Positions 39,543 through 50,650 are shown, counted from the first letter of the stretch. The stretch is DNA of 64,000 nt from Afipia massiliensis (GCF_014203115.1 NZ_JACHIJ010000003.1:1-64000); one strand, 5' to 3'. The notes: generated by a model from the sequence alone, not told the origin. A program made the numbers and translations.

Positions 39543-40319
39543 CTAGTTCTGGTTGGACTGGTAGTTGGTGTAGTCGATCCTGAACATACCGGGATCGAGT
39601 TTCTTGGTGGTGTCGAGGTTATAGACCGCCACGGTGGTGTCGTACCCTTGCGGATCGGTCACGGTCCACTGCTTGAGCTGATTGTCCTTGGCGCCGATCA
39701 TCAGCATCAGGCGGCTGGTCCCGACCAGCGGCTGCTTTTCCTCGATGGTCACGCTGATGAACATGTCGTCCGAGGCGACGCCCACAACATTGGTGTCGCG
39801 CATCAGGTCGATGCGGTCGGACAGGAGATAGCGCAACGGCGTCTGCGACAATGGATAGACATCCTGGGTCGCGAGTCTGCGATCCCGCACGATCACGGAC
39901 GATCCATCCGCAACAAGCGCGATCGGCGACGGATCGTCATACTCGAAACGGATCTTGCCGGGCTTCTGAATGTAGAAATCTCCGGTGGAGCGTTTGCCGT
40001 CCGGGCCGACCTGCACGAAGTTGCCGGAGACGTTTTGAAGCGTCGACATGTAGGAGCTGACCTTGCTGGCGAGCGCCTTCTGATTGGCGTCGAAGGTCGG
40101 CGTGTTGCCGCCGAACAGATTGCGCAGATCAGGAATGATCGGTGTCGGCGGGGCGGCGGCCGACGGGCCCGGAATCACCGGTGACGGCAGCGACTGCTTT
40201 GGGACATCCGCGCGGGGCTTCGGCGCAGGCTTTGGAACGGGAACGGCCTGGGCCGAGGCCGTCGACATCATGAGCGCTGCGGCGAAGGCCGTCGCCACTG
40301 CGGCGGCGGGCCATTTCAT
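39543..40319 (-). CDS. lolA: Outer-membrane lipoprotein carrier protein LolA family
   Basis: A 258-residue periplasmic protein with a signal peptide (MKWPAAAVATAFAAALMMSTASAQA), then a Pro/Ala-rich linker of about 45 residues and a LolA fold (GNFVQVGPDGKRSTGDFYIQ, GKIRFEYDDPSP, TPLRYLLSD). It would carry lipoproteins from the inner to the outer membrane. The Pro-rich linker is longer than in enteric LolA. ATG 40319 fits the signal peptide; a longer frame begins at 40385. ftsK lies upstream. Confidence 0.86.
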   Translation of the reverse strand: MKWPAAAVATAFAAALMMSTASAQAVPVPKPAPKPRADVPKQSLPSPVIPGPSAAAPPTPIIPDLRNLFGGNTPTFDANQKALASKVSSYMSTLQNVSGNFVQVGPDGKRSTGDFYIQKPGKIRFEYDDPSPIALVADGSSVIVRDRRLATQDVYPLSQTPLRYLLSDRIDLMRDTNVVGVASDDMFISVTIEEKQPLVGTSRLMLMIGAKDNQLKQWTVTDPQGYDTTVAVYNLDTTKKLDPGMFRIDYTNYQSNQN

Positions 40320-40472
40320 TGCGAGAAAACCACGCGTGGAGAGCGGGTTGCGGCAGAACGGCTGATTGCGATGGAATTTTCTCAACGGTCCGTCCTGTCA
40401 GATGTCTTGTGATCTTTCCGCTGGGGCCTAGCCCCAAGCTATGGCGATTTCGCGGCTGCGAACAGCGTGGTT

Positions 40473-42935
40473 TTAGCCAAATCGTTCATCTTCCTCGGCC
40501 ACCAGAATCTCGCGCTTGCCGGCGTGGTTGGGCTGTCCGACGATGCCTTCCAGTTCCATCCGCTCCATCAAGGTAGCGGCGCGGTTGTAGCCGATCTGGA
40601 GCCGGCGCTGGATGTAGCTGGTGGAAGCCTTGCGGTCGCGCTTCACGATCGCCACCGCCTGAGAGAACAGATCGCCTTCGCCGCCATTGGCGCCCATGCT
40701 GGTGCCGTCGAACACGGCGTTGCCGTCTTCGTCGGTTTCCTCTTCCGCCGTGACGGCTTCGAGGTATTCCGGCTGACCCTGCGACTTCAGATGGCGGACG
40801 ATCTTTTCGACTTCCTCGTCGGACACGAACGGGCCGTGGACGCGGCTGATGCGTCCGCCGCCGGCCATGTACAGCATGTCGCCCTGGCCGAGCAGCTGCT
40901 CGGCGCCCATCTCGCCCAGGATGGTGCGGCTGTCGATCTTCGATGTCACCTGGAAGGAGATGCGGGTCGGGAAGTTCGCCTTGATGGTGCCGGTGATGAC
41001 GTCGACCGACGGACGCTGCGTGGCGAGGATCACGTGCAGGCCAGCGGCACGCGCCATCTGCGCGAGACGCTGTACCGCGCCTTCGATGTCCTTGCCGGCG
41101 ACCATCATCAGGTCGGCCATTTCGTCCACGATAATGACGATGAAGGGCAACGGCTCGAGCTCGAGCTTCTCTTCCTCGTAGATCGCCTTGCCGGTTTCCT
41201 TGTCGAAGCCGGTGTGAACGGTGCGGGTCAGTTCTTCGCCCTTGGCCTTGGCTTCGGCCACGCGGGCATTGTAGCCGTCGATGTTGCGGACGCCGAGCTT
41301 CGACATGTTCTTGTAACGCTGCTCCATCTCGCGCACGGCCCACTTCAGCGCGACGACGGCCTTCTTCGGATCGGTAACGACCGGCGTCAGCAGATGCGGA
41401 ATGCCGTCATAGACCGACAGTTCGAGCATCTTCGGATCGACCATGATCAGGCGGCACTGATCCGGACGCAGGCGATACACCAGCGACAGGATCATGGTGT
41501 TGATGGCAACCGATTTGCCGGAGCCGGTGGTGCCTGCGATGAGCAAGTGAGGCATGCGGGCGAGGTCGACGATGGTCGAGACGCCGCCGATGGTCTTGCC
41601 GAGGCACAGCGGCAGCTTGGCCGACGACTCGTTGCCTTCCTTGGCGACCAGCAGTTCGCGCAGATAAACCTTCTCGCGATGCTGGTTCGGCAGTTCGATG
41701 CCGATGGCGTTGCGGCCGGGCACGACGGCGACGCGGGCCGATACCGCGCTCATCGAGCGGGCGATGTCGTCGGCAAGACCGATCACGCGCGAGGACTTGA
41801 TGCCGGGGGCCGGTTCGAGTTCGTACAGCGTGACGACGGGGCCCGGATGCGCATTGGTGATTTCGCCGCGGACGCCGAAATCCTGCAGCACGCCTTCCAG
41901 CGCGCGCGAATTGGCTTCGAGTTCGTCCTTACTCAGGGGCTGGCGATCGGTTGATTTCGGCGCTGCCAATACGGAGATCGGCGGTAGCACGAAGGTGCCC
42001 TTGCGTTTTGACGCCTTTGGCTCGGCGCGCTTGCGCGAACGGGCGGCGGGCTCTTCCTCTTCTTCCTCCTCCTCCTCGTCCTCTTCTTCCTGTTCTTCTT
42101 CGTATTCGTCTTGCGGCACCAGCGACGGAGCGCGGCGCTCGCCGCCAAGATTCGGCTCCATGCGCTCGAACGACGACCGCGTGCGGTGGGAGTCCGTCCG
42201 TCCGACCATCATTGCGAAAAGCGCCGAGGCCATGCGGACAACGCGTGCTTTCGCGCTCATGACGGCATGGACCAGCCATCCCAGCGAAATCGAGCGGCGG
42301 TCGTCCTCTTCGAACTCGTCCTCGTCGTCGATCATCGGCGGCCGGGTGCGTTCGACAATCTTTTCCTTCGCGCCTGCGCCGCAGGCGAAGACGAAGCTTC
42401 CGATCATAGCCGCGAACAGGATGACACCCAGCACGGTGCGATAGATCACGCCCGGCGGGCCGAACACGACTGCCGGAAAGCGCACCAGCGCATCGCCGAC
42501 GACGCCACCGAGCCCGGTCGGCAGCGGCCATGCGCCGCTGCGCGGCAGGCAGCTGGCAAATCCCGCGGCAATCACCGCGCACAGAATCCAGCAGGCGATC
42601 CGCAAGGCTTCGCGGTCGAAGAGGCGATGGGTCATCAGCCGCCAGCCCCACACTGCGATCGGCAGGATCAGCATGATCGCGCCGAGGCCGAAGATCTGCA
42701 TCAGCAGGTCGGAGCCGATAGCGCCGGGCCGACCCATCAGGTTGCGGATGGTGCCGGATGTCGCGTGGCTGAGGCTCGGGTCCTGCACCGACCATGTCAT
42801 CAGGGCGGCGGCAACAACGCACGACAGGGCAATGACGCCGAGGCCGGTCAGTTCGCGCAGGCGGCGCCCCAGCATTTCGCGCAGCGGGTCCGAGATCTGG
42901 CCGACGATGGGGATGACGCGTTCGATCGCTGGCAT
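40473..42935 (-). CDS. ftsK: DNA translocase FtsK
   Basis: An 820-residue septal DNA pump. Four N-terminal membrane segments (about 30-200) anchor it. A linker with a long run of glutamates (EEEQEEEDEEEE-type) follows, then the RecA-like motor with Walker A AGTTGSGKSVAI and Walker B PFIVIIVDEMADLMM. The C-terminal gamma winged helix (from STSYIQRRLQIGYNRAATLM) reads orientation signals. It moves the terminus and supports dimer resolution at division. It follows the aminotransferase by 4 bp, so it is probably expressed from that gene's promoter with its CtrA-type box. Confidence 0.96.
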   Translation of the reverse strand: MPAIERVIPIVGQISDPLREMLGRRLRELTGLGVIALSCVVAAALMTWSVQDPSLSHATSGTIRNLMGRPGAIGSDLLMQIFGLGAIMLILPIAVWGWRLMTHRLFDREALRIACWILCAVIAAGFASCLPRSGAWPLPTGLGGVVGDALVRFPAVVFGPPGVIYRTVLGVILFAAMIGSFVFACGAGAKEKIVERTRPPMIDDEDEFEEDDRRSISLGWLVHAVMSAKARVVRMASALFAMMVGRTDSHRTRSSFERMEPNLGGERRAPSLVPQDEYEEEQEEEDEEEEEEEEEPAARSRKRAEPKASKRKGTFVLPPISVLAAPKSTDRQPLSKDELEANSRALEGVLQDFGVRGEITNAHPGPVVTLYELEPAPGIKSSRVIGLADDIARSMSAVSARVAVVPGRNAIGIELPNQHREKVYLRELLVAKEGNESSAKLPLCLGKTIGGVSTIVDLARMPHLLIAGTTGSGKSVAINTMILSLVYRLRPDQCRLIMVDPKMLELSVYDGIPHLLTPVVTDPKKAVVALKWAVREMEQRYKNMSKLGVRNIDGYNARVAEAKAKGEELTRTVHTGFDKETGKAIYEEEKLELEPLPFIVIIVDEMADLMMVAGKDIEGAVQRLAQMARAAGLHVILATQRPSVDVITGTIKANFPTRISFQVTSKIDSRTILGEMGAEQLLGQGDMLYMAGGGRISRVHGPFVSDEEVEKIVRHLKSQGQPEYLEAVTAEEETDEDGNAVFDGTSMGANGGEGDLFSQAVAIVKRDRKASTSYIQRRLQIGYNRAATLMERMELEGIVGQPNHAGKREILVAEEDERFG

Positions 42936-42939
42936 AGTT

Positions 42940-44181
42940 CTAGCCCCGAGCTTCATTCAAGACGTCGACCATACGGTGCAACGCCTCAGCCGTTGTTTCA
43001 CTGTCCTGCTGCACCATGGCGACGCGGATGTACCCGGCGCCGGGGTTGCTGCCATCGGCCTGCGGCCGGGCCAGGTAACTTCCCGGAATGACGCGCACGC
43101 CGCCTTCCCTGAAAAGCTTCACGGTCGCGGCTTCGTCGCCGCCATGGGCGGAGACGTCGAGCCAGATGCAGAATCCGCCGGCGGGCCGCCGATAATCGAA
43201 CCGGTTACCGAGAATCTGGTCTGCAAGATCGAACTTGATCCGGTAGAGCCTGCGATTTTCATCGACATGGGCTTCATCGCTGTAAGCGGCGACGGCGACA
43301 TGCTGCAACGGTACCGGCACCTGAGGGGCGGCGACGTTGCGCAGCTCATGAAAGCGCGCGAGAAATTTGCTGTCGCCGGCGACGAAGCCGACGCGCATGC
43401 CCGGCAGGTTCGAGCGTTTCGATAGCGACTGGAACGCGACCACGTTGGCGAAATCAGAGCCAGCCGAGGCAAGCATGCTGCCCGGCGCTTCGCCTGTATA
43501 GACTTCGGAATAGCACTCGTCGCTGAGCACGATGAAGCCATGACGATCGGCGAGCTGTTTCACGCGATCGAAGTAAGCACGCGATGCAACCGCGCCCTGC
43601 GGATTGGCCGGGGATGCGAGATAGAACGCAACGGTGCGGTCGAGGGTTTCGGCGCTCAGCGAATCCAGATCGGGCAGAAAGCCGTTGTCGCGGGTGGTCG
43701 GCAGAAACACCGCCTCGCATCCGGCGGCGCGCGCACCGGCCGCGTAGGCCGGATAGAACGGATTGGGCACCAGGATCGCGGGCGCGCCCTTGCGCGGGCC
43801 GACGTAACGGGCCGCGGCGATCGCTGCGAAGAACAAGCCCTCGCGGCTGCCGTTGAGCACCAGAATCTCGGTTTCCGGATCGACCGCCTTCGGAAGATCG
43901 AAGCGCCTGGTGGCCCAGGCGGCGGCCGCCTGCCGGAACGGCTCGGTGCCCTTTGCGGCGGGGTAGCGGCCGAACTCGTTGATGTGTTTGGCCAGCACCG
44001 GGCCGACAAAGCCCGGCACCGGATGCTGCGGTTCCCCAATCGACATGTTTATCAATGGCTTACCAGGCTGGAAGGGACTCAGCAGATCGGTCAGCCGGGC
44101 AAAGGGGGAGCGCTCGCTGACCTGAGCGCCATCTTGGGCGCCGGCAGCAGCCGCCGAGCGGGAAGAAGCGGTTATGGCCAT
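42940..44181 (-). CDS. PLP-dependent class I/II aminotransferase, DapC-like
   Basis: A 413-residue fold-type I aminotransferase. The PLP lysine is in FQSLSKRSNLPGMRVGF, with NPFYPAYAAG, YLASPANPQGAVAS and SDECYSEVY upstream and Arg in GYIRVAMVQ for substrate carboxylate. It most resembles succinyldiaminopimelate aminotransferases of the lysine/peptidoglycan pathway, though substrate cannot be fixed from sequence alone. It lies directly upstream of ftsK. A palindromic CtrA-type box lies about 96 bp before its start. Confidence 0.85.
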   Translation of the reverse strand: MAITASSRSAAAAGAQDGAQVSERSPFARLTDLLSPFQPGKPLINMSIGEPQHPVPGFVGPVLAKHINEFGRYPAAKGTEPFRQAAAAWATRRFDLPKAVDPETEILVLNGSREGLFFAAIAAARYVGPRKGAPAILVPNPFYPAYAAGARAAGCEAVFLPTTRDNGFLPDLDSLSAETLDRTVAFYLASPANPQGAVASRAYFDRVKQLADRHGFIVLSDECYSEVYTGEAPGSMLASAGSDFANVVAFQSLSKRSNLPGMRVGFVAGDSKFLARFHELRNVAAPQVPVPLQHVAVAAYSDEAHVDENRRLYRIKFDLADQILGNRFDYRRPAGGFCIWLDVSAHGGDEAATVKLFREGGVRVIPGSYLARPQADGSNPGAGYIRVAMVQQDSETTAEALHRMVDVLNEARG

Positions 44182-44274
44182 TCGAGAAACGCCAGCACTT
44201 TAGGGTCTGTCGATCCCTCGGAATTGATCCCAAGGATCGCGCAGCATTGGATCACATCACCATAGGTGGGGCGA

Positions 44275-44293
44275 GGTTAAGGCGCGATTAACC
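44275..44293. promoter_or_regulatory. Perfect palindromic CtrA-type box upstream of the aminotransferase-ftsK unit
   Basis: GGTTAA (44275-44280), seven bases, then TTAACC (44288-44293). This matches the CtrA consensus TTAA-N7-TTAAC exactly on both strands. It lies about 96 bp upstream of the leftward aminotransferase start. CtrA is the master cell-cycle regulator of alphaproteobacteria, and ftsK is a plausible target. Confidence 0.6.
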
Positions 44294-44373
44294 ATCGCTG
44301 CGCGGGCGGATTTTCGATGCGTTTTGCTGAGGTTGCGGACGGTGTTTTTGTTCTCTGGACGGTGCAAAAAGTA

Positions 44374-44399
44374 AGGGCCCCAGCTTGCGCTGGGGCCCT
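44374..44399 (-). terminator. Intrinsic terminator after amtB1
   Basis: AGGGCCCCAGC (44374-44384) pairs perfectly with GCTGGGGCCCT (44389-44399) around a 4-nt loop. On the minus strand TTACTTTTTG follows, giving the U-run expected for leftward transcripts from glnK1-amtB1. Confidence 0.8.
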
Positions 44400-44455
44400 C
44401 CGACGGATGGGGCATTGCCGGGTTTGTGCCCCACCCGTTGTCCTTATTCAGGCTT

Positions 44456-44504
44456 GAGCATGATCTTGTCGGAAAACCGGTATCCACTTTTCCGGATCAT
44501 GCTC
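44456..44504. repeat. Rhizobial intergenic palindromic repeat, copy 1
   Basis: The outer arms GAGCATGATC (44456-44465) and GATCATGCTC (44495-44504) pair perfectly. Inner GGAAAA and TTTTCC also pair around CCGGTATCCAC. This type of GATC-AAAACCGG palindrome is dispersed in Bradyrhizobium-group genomes. It starts two bases past the amtB1 stop. Confidence 0.75.
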
Positions 44505-44505
44505 G

Positions 44506-45948
<1,443 letters not shown>

Positions 45949-45985
45949 TTGTTTGTACTCCTGATAAGATGAGGTTTGCGCGAAA

Positions 45986-46378
<393 letters not shown>

Positions 46379-46428
46379 TCACCGCGCGAAGACAGATCAC
46401 TCCACGGGCACAGCCGGGTCCCATAGAA

Positions 46429-46443
46429 TCAAATGCCGTGCCA
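46429..46443 (-). promoter_or_regulatory. Sigma-54 promoter of glnK1-amtB1
   Basis: On the minus strand the sequence reads TTGGCACG GCAT TTGAT. It matches the -24/-12 consensus YTGGCACG-N4-TTGCW except C to A in the -12 block. Transcription would start about 90 bp before the glnK1 ATG, as expected for an NtrC-controlled ammonium-transport operon. NtrC enhancer sites were not clearly found. Confidence 0.75.
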
Positions 46444-46608
46444 ACACCGCCAAAATCGCTAACGGTTTATGAATCCGAGGGTTTTCGGCCCCGAGGGGGG
46501 TGCTCTGGAAAGAGGCGATCTGGCCACGCCTAAAAGTGCGACAGGAGTGCCAAAAACATAGGCAGGCCAGACTGTCGACACATTCGTGCCCATCGGAGCG
46601 GCAAAAGA

Positions 46609-46637
46609 GATCTGCGCCCTGGAAGGGGCCGCAGATC
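46609..46637 (-). terminator. Terminator after the amtB2 remnant
   Basis: GATCTGCG (46609-46616) pairs with CGCAGATC (46630-46637). On the minus strand TCTTTTG follows. It lies 18 bp past the amtB2 stop. Confidence 0.65.
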
Positions 46638-46654
46638 CTTGACCGATTAAGCGC

Positions 46655-47928
46655 TTACTGGAGAGCTTCGCCGTGCTGGGTGATGTCCAGCCCCTCGACC
46701 TCATGCTCGTGAGAGACCCGCAAGCCAGCCAGCATGTCGACGACCTTGAGCAGGATGAAGGTCACCCCGCCGGTCCAGGCAAACACGACCGCGACGCCAT
46801 AGGCCTGGGTCAGCAGCAATTTGGGATTGCCCTCGATCAATCCGGCGGTCCCGCCGATGGCGGCAGTGGCGAAAATCCCGGTCATCAGGGTGCCCAGCAC
46901 TCCGCCGATGCCGTGAATGCCAAACACGTCGAGGGTGTCGTCGTAATTGAAGCGATGCTTGAGGCTGGTGCAGGCCCAGAAGCAAACCGCGCCGGCAATC
47001 AAGCCGATCACGATGCCATGCCATGGCTCCACGAAGCCGGAGGCGGGCGTGATGGTGCCGAGACCAGCCACGGCTCCCGAGATCATGCCGAGCACCGATG
47101 GCTTGCGCCGCGTGATCCATTCGATCGCGCACCATGTCAGCGCACCGGCGCAGGCGGCCAGATGCGTTGTGAGGATTGCCATCACCGCGCGTGAGTTGGC
47201 CTGCAAGGCCGAGCCGCCGTTGAAGCCGAACCAGCCGACCCACAGCATGCCGGTGCCGATCACCGCAAGCGACAGATTGTACGGCGACAGATTCTCCGTG
47301 CCGTAGCCCCGGCGACGGCCCATCACGACGGCGGCGACGAGGCCGGCGGTGCCGGCGCTGAGATGCACAACGAGACCACCGGCAAAATCCAGCACGCCCG
47401 CTTGCGCCAGGAAGCCACCGCCCCACACCCAGTGTGCCAGCGGGATGTACACGAACGTGAACCAGCCGATGCAGAACAGCACGTAGGATGAAAACCGCAT
47501 GCGGTCCGCGACCGCTCCGGCCACCAGCGCAACGGTGATCACCGCGAAGGTCATCTGATGGCGGCGGCGTTGACGCCATCCATCGTCATGCCGGACAGCA
47601 GAAAACGCTCCAGCGTGCCGAGCCAGGCGCCGTCGCCGACGAACACCAGGCTGTAGCCGTAGATCACCCACAGAATTGAAATCAGCGCCACTGCCATCAG
47701 GCTCTGCGCCATCGTCGCCAGCACGTTCTTCTTGCGCACCATGCCGGCATAGAACAGCGCGAGACCCGGGATCGTCATCATCAGCACGAGCGCGGTCGCC
47801 GTGATCATCCACGCGGTGTCGGCGGCATCGATTTTTGCGGGCTGAGCAAGGGCGGGTGTGACGGATGCAAGGCTGGTCAGCAGAAAAGCCGCAGCGACAC
47901 GCGCGGCGGCACATGGCAATCTCAACAT
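46655..47928 (-). pseudogene. amtB: Ammonium transporter AmtB, copy 2, broken by an out-of-frame deletion
   Basis: The N-terminal part (47928-47551) has a signal peptide, TM1 (LVLMMTIPGLALFYAGMVRKKN) and TM2, then runs into TGA after GMTMDGVNAAAIR. The rest continues in another frame from HQMTFAVITVALVAGAVADR to the normal C-terminus at 46655, including HIS-type pore segments and DVFGIHGIGGVLGTL. Aligned with AmtB1, the loop before the third membrane segment is about 13 residues short. The lesion therefore looks like a deletion of about 38 bp rather than a single-base error. Downstream of glnK2 in the same operon. Either part alone would be non-functional. Confidence 0.82.
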
Positions 47929-48050
47929 GGATTTTCCCCCGGCTACGATAATCTCCCGGCGTCTTGCGCGCGCCGTTGCAGTCGCTTGGTGATGCTGTGC
48001 GAGAGCTTGGTTCAGTGTGTCTGAATTGAACGCTCGCCTACTTCTTGTCT

Positions 48051-48095
48051 GAGCAGGATTCCGAAACGTGAAAACCGGCTTTCGGAATCACGCTC
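48051..48095. repeat. Rhizobial intergenic palindromic repeat, copy 2
   Basis: GAGCAGGATTCCGAAA (48051-48066) and TTTCGGAATCACGCTC (48080-48095) pair at 14 of 16 positions around CGTGAAAACCGGC. It ends five bases from the glnK2 stop, mirroring copy 1 beside amtB1. Confidence 0.7.
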
Positions 48096-48099
48096 GTAA

Positions 48100-48438
48100 T
48101 CAAAGTGCGTCGTTGTCGGTCTCGCCGGTCCGGATGCGGACGGCGTTCTCGATGGGCGTGACGAAAACCTTGCCGTCGCCGATCTGTCCGGTGCGTGCAC
48201 CGGCGGTGATGACCTGTACGGCCTGGTCGGCGAGATCGCTTCCGACTGCGATTTCGATCCGGAGCTTGGGCAGGAAATTCACGATGTATTCGGCGCCGCG
48301 ATAAATTTCGGTGTGGCCCTTCTGGCGGCCAAAACCCTTCACCTCGGTGACGGTCATGCCGTGAACCCCGATCGCGGTCAGGGCCAGACGAACCTCTTCT
48401 AGTTTGAAGGGTTTGATGATGGCGGTGATAAGCTTCAT
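48100..48438 (-). CDS. glnK: PII signalling protein GlnK, copy 2
   Basis: A 112-residue PII protein, closely similar to copy 1. Tyr51 is in [12 protein letters not shown], and [11 protein letters not shown] forms the B-loop. All ligand-binding motifs look intact although its amtB2 partner is broken, so it could still regulate AmtB1 or other targets. No clear sigma-54 promoter was seen in the 250 bp upstream. Confidence 0.95.
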   Translation of the reverse strand: MKLITAIIKPFKLEEVRLALTAIGVHGMTVTEVKGFGRQKGHTEIYRGAEYIVNFLPKLRIEIAVGSDLADQAVQVITAGARTGQIGDGKVFVTPIENAVRIRTGETDNDAL

Positions 48439-48692
48439 GGTCGCTCTTCATCCCTTAAATCAGTGCGGAAGCGTCAGGAGTCTTTACGCGCGCCTGCGGA
48501 AATCCGCTACCTTTTTGGGCAAAGGGGCAGAAAAATATGCAGGCTGGCTCGAAAACCGTTGCGGCAGCGCGGGGTCAGTTTGTAGCATCGGCTTCTGTCG
48601 GGGGCTGAGACCGATTGCGATTTGCTCTGATGCTGCAAGACAGTCTTGCGGCCGGTCCGGCACTCCATTTTTCCGAAAGAAAAGGAATTATC

Positions 48693-49571
48693 ATGCCGGG
48701 CCGATCTTGGTTTGTTGCCGCCGGGGATAAGCAGGAAGGCCCATACTCAGAGGACGAATTTCGCGACCTGATCACGCGGGGGAATGTCAGGGCCGATACC
48801 TATGTGTGGGCCGACGGGATGCAGGATTGGCAATATGCCGGAGACATCCCGGGCCTGCTGTCACCCGGCCGCGCGCCGCCTTCGATCCCACGCCCGGGCG
48901 CATCCGCACCGTCCGCCAACGGCGACCAGTCAGGCGGATCGCTTTCGATCGAGATCAGCATCTGGGAGATGCTCGGCCGCGCGCTGGTTTTCCTGATCGG
49001 ATTCCTGCTGATCATTCCGGCGCCCTGGGTTGCGGCGAGTTTCTACGGCTGGATCATCTCGCGCATCCATGTGCCGCAACGCGGCTACCTTGGCTTCACC
49101 GGCAAACCCCTCGACATCTGGTACGTCTTCATCGGGTTGGCGCTGCTGACATATGCCGGCGGGGTCACCGACATTCCTTACCTGAGCTACCTGCTGTTTC
49201 CGCTTCAGGCGTATTTGTCGTGGCTCACAGTGCGGTGGGTTGTGGCGAACATCACGGCGGAAGGTCAGCCGCTTCAGCTCAGCTTCGACGGCAGCCCATG
49301 GATCTATATCGGCTGGTACCTTTTGCTGGCGCTGTCGTTCATCACCATCATCGGTTGGGCGTGGGTTCTCACAGCCTGGATGCGATGGACGTGCAGCAAC
49401 ATCACAGGTACCCGGCGCGCCATTTCGTTCAACGCGACCGGACTGGAGACGCTGTGGCGAACGCTGGTCTTCTCCATCGGTTCGGTGTTGATTATTCCGA
49501 TTCCGTGGGTGATGGGCTGGTACACCCGCTGGTACGTGTCGCAGTTTTCCGCATCGGAACGCTTGTCGTAA
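48693..49571 (+). CDS. GYF_2-domain multi-pass membrane protein
   Basis: A 292-residue protein. An N-terminal GYF_2/DUF4339-type domain (SWFVAAGDKQEGPYSEDEFRDLI, DTYVWADGMQDW) is followed by a Pro/Ser linker and about six membrane segments in two similar halves (around LGRALVFLIGFLLIIPAPWV and LWRTLVFSIGSVLIIPIPWV), reminiscent of DUF898-like proteins. Function is unknown. The GYF_2 domain suggests protein-protein contact in the cytoplasm. ATG 48693 follows AAAGGAA. Divergent from glnK2. Confidence 0.75.
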   Translation: MPGRSWFVAAGDKQEGPYSEDEFRDLITRGNVRADTYVWADGMQDWQYAGDIPGLLSPGRAPPSIPRPGASAPSANGDQSGGSLSIEISIWEMLGRALVFLIGFLLIIPAPWVAASFYGWIISRIHVPQRGYLGFTGKPLDIWYVFIGLALLTYAGGVTDIPYLSYLLFPLQAYLSWLTVRWVVANITAEGQPLQLSFDGSPWIYIGWYLLLALSFITIIGWAWVLTAWMRWTCSNITGTRRAISFNATGLETLWRTLVFSIGSVLIIPIPWVMGWYTRWYVSQFSASERLS

Positions 49572-49608
49572 ACCGACGTCAGCGCGATCAGTCGTCTGAA
49601 GCCGCCGG

Positions 49609-50484
49609 TTACGCCTTCGGCTTTTCCTTGCGTTCGCGCACCGAGCCTTCCTGTGCAACGGATGCGACCAGCGTGCCATCCTGCTTGAAAATCATGCCGC
49701 GCGTCAGACCGCGGCCGCCCTGTGCGCTCGGTGAATCCTGCACGTAGAGCAGCCATTCATCGGCGCGGAACGGGCGGTGAAACCACATCGCATGATCGAG
49801 GCTCGCAGGCATCATGCGCTGATCGAACAAGGTGCGCCCGTAACGCGCCATCACCGCATCGAGCAGCGAGAAGTCCGATGCGTAAGCCAGCGCGCACATG
49901 TGCAACGCCGGATCGTCCGGCAGTTTGGCGACGGTGCGAATCCAGACATGGATGCGGCCGTCGTCGATTTTCTGACCGAAGTATCGGCCAAGCTCGACAG
50001 GGCGCAGTTCGATCGGCCGGTCGGATTCGTAGTAGCGCCGGATGAAGTCCGGCATCTCCTTGAAGATTGGCTGCTTGGACACTTCTTCCGCAGTCAGCTT
50101 CTCCGGCGGCGGAACGTCCGGCATCTTGTCCTGATGGTTGAACGAGCCTTCTTCCTCGGCGTGGAACGACACCATGATCGAGAAGATCGCTTGGCCATGC
50201 TGGATCGCGGTGACGCGCCGCGTCGCGTAGCTCTTGCCGTCGCGCAGCCGCTCGACCTCGTAGATGATCGGAATCTGCGGATCGCCGGGAAGGATGAAAT
50301 AGCAATGCAGCGAATGCGGCAGGCGGCCCTCGACGGTGCGGCACGCTGCCACCATCGCCTGACCGATCACCTGTCCGCCGAACACCCGCTGCCAGCGTGT
50401 CTTGGGGCTGGTGCCGCGGAACATGTTCACTTCGAGCTGTTCGATATCGAGGATCGAGAGCAGATCAATCAGGCTTTTCGACAT
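49609..50484 (-). CDS. tesB: Acyl-CoA thioesterase II
   Basis: A 291-residue double-hotdog thioesterase that hydrolyses medium- and long-chain acyl-CoA. VFGGQVIGQAMVAA, LHCYFILPGDPQIPI, CALAYASDFSLLDA (catalytic Asp) and SLDHAMWFHRPFRADEWLLY are the family motifs. Length matches E. coli TesB. Divergent from the ubiH-type gene. Confidence 0.95.
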   Translation of the reverse strand: MSKSLIDLLSILDIEQLEVNMFRGTSPKTRWQRVFGGQVIGQAMVAACRTVEGRLPHSLHCYFILPGDPQIPIIYEVERLRDGKSYATRRVTAIQHGQAIFSIMVSFHAEEEGSFNHQDKMPDVPPPEKLTAEEVSKQPIFKEMPDFIRRYYESDRPIELRPVELGRYFGQKIDDGRIHVWIRTVAKLPDDPALHMCALAYASDFSLLDAVMARYGRTLFDQRMMPASLDHAMWFHRPFRADEWLLYVQDSPSAQGGRGLTRGMIFKQDGTLVASVAQEGSVRERKEKPKA

Positions 50485-50650
50485 TCACGATGTTCCGATC
50501 TTCGGCATTTCAGGGACGAGGAGCGGTTTCCGGTCACCCGCAAACCCTGATAAACAGCGCAGGTCCTTTTTCCGGACCCATTCATGGGCATATTTCCCCC
50601 ATGGCCGGGCCTGAAGCAAGGGCGGTCGAGACAGGAATTACCGGGGTATC

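Larger units (their letters stand above)
44182..44505. other. Intergenic region between the aminotransferase and amtB1
   Basis: This stretch has no gene. From left to right it holds the CtrA-type box at 44277-44293, a strong hairpin at 44374-44399, a GGGGCA/TGCCCC stem (about 44410-44433) and a rhizobial palindromic repeat at 44456-44504, all listed separately or as part of amtB1 termination. Confidence 0.7.

Noticed and set aside
40467-41954. A 495-codon rightward frame opposite ftsK
   Set aside because: It lies entirely antisense to ftsK, is His/Asp/Arg/Ala-biased as expected from reading high-G+C codons backwards, and has no recognisable domain.
47540-47570. Programmed frameshift in amtB2
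   Set aside because: There is no slippery heptamer or downstream structure, and the missing loop residues point to a deletion.
48439-48692. Sigma-54 promoter upstream of glnK2
   Set aside because: A GCAAAGGGGCAG stretch gives a TTGC-like -12, but the -24 GG is not at the right spacing.
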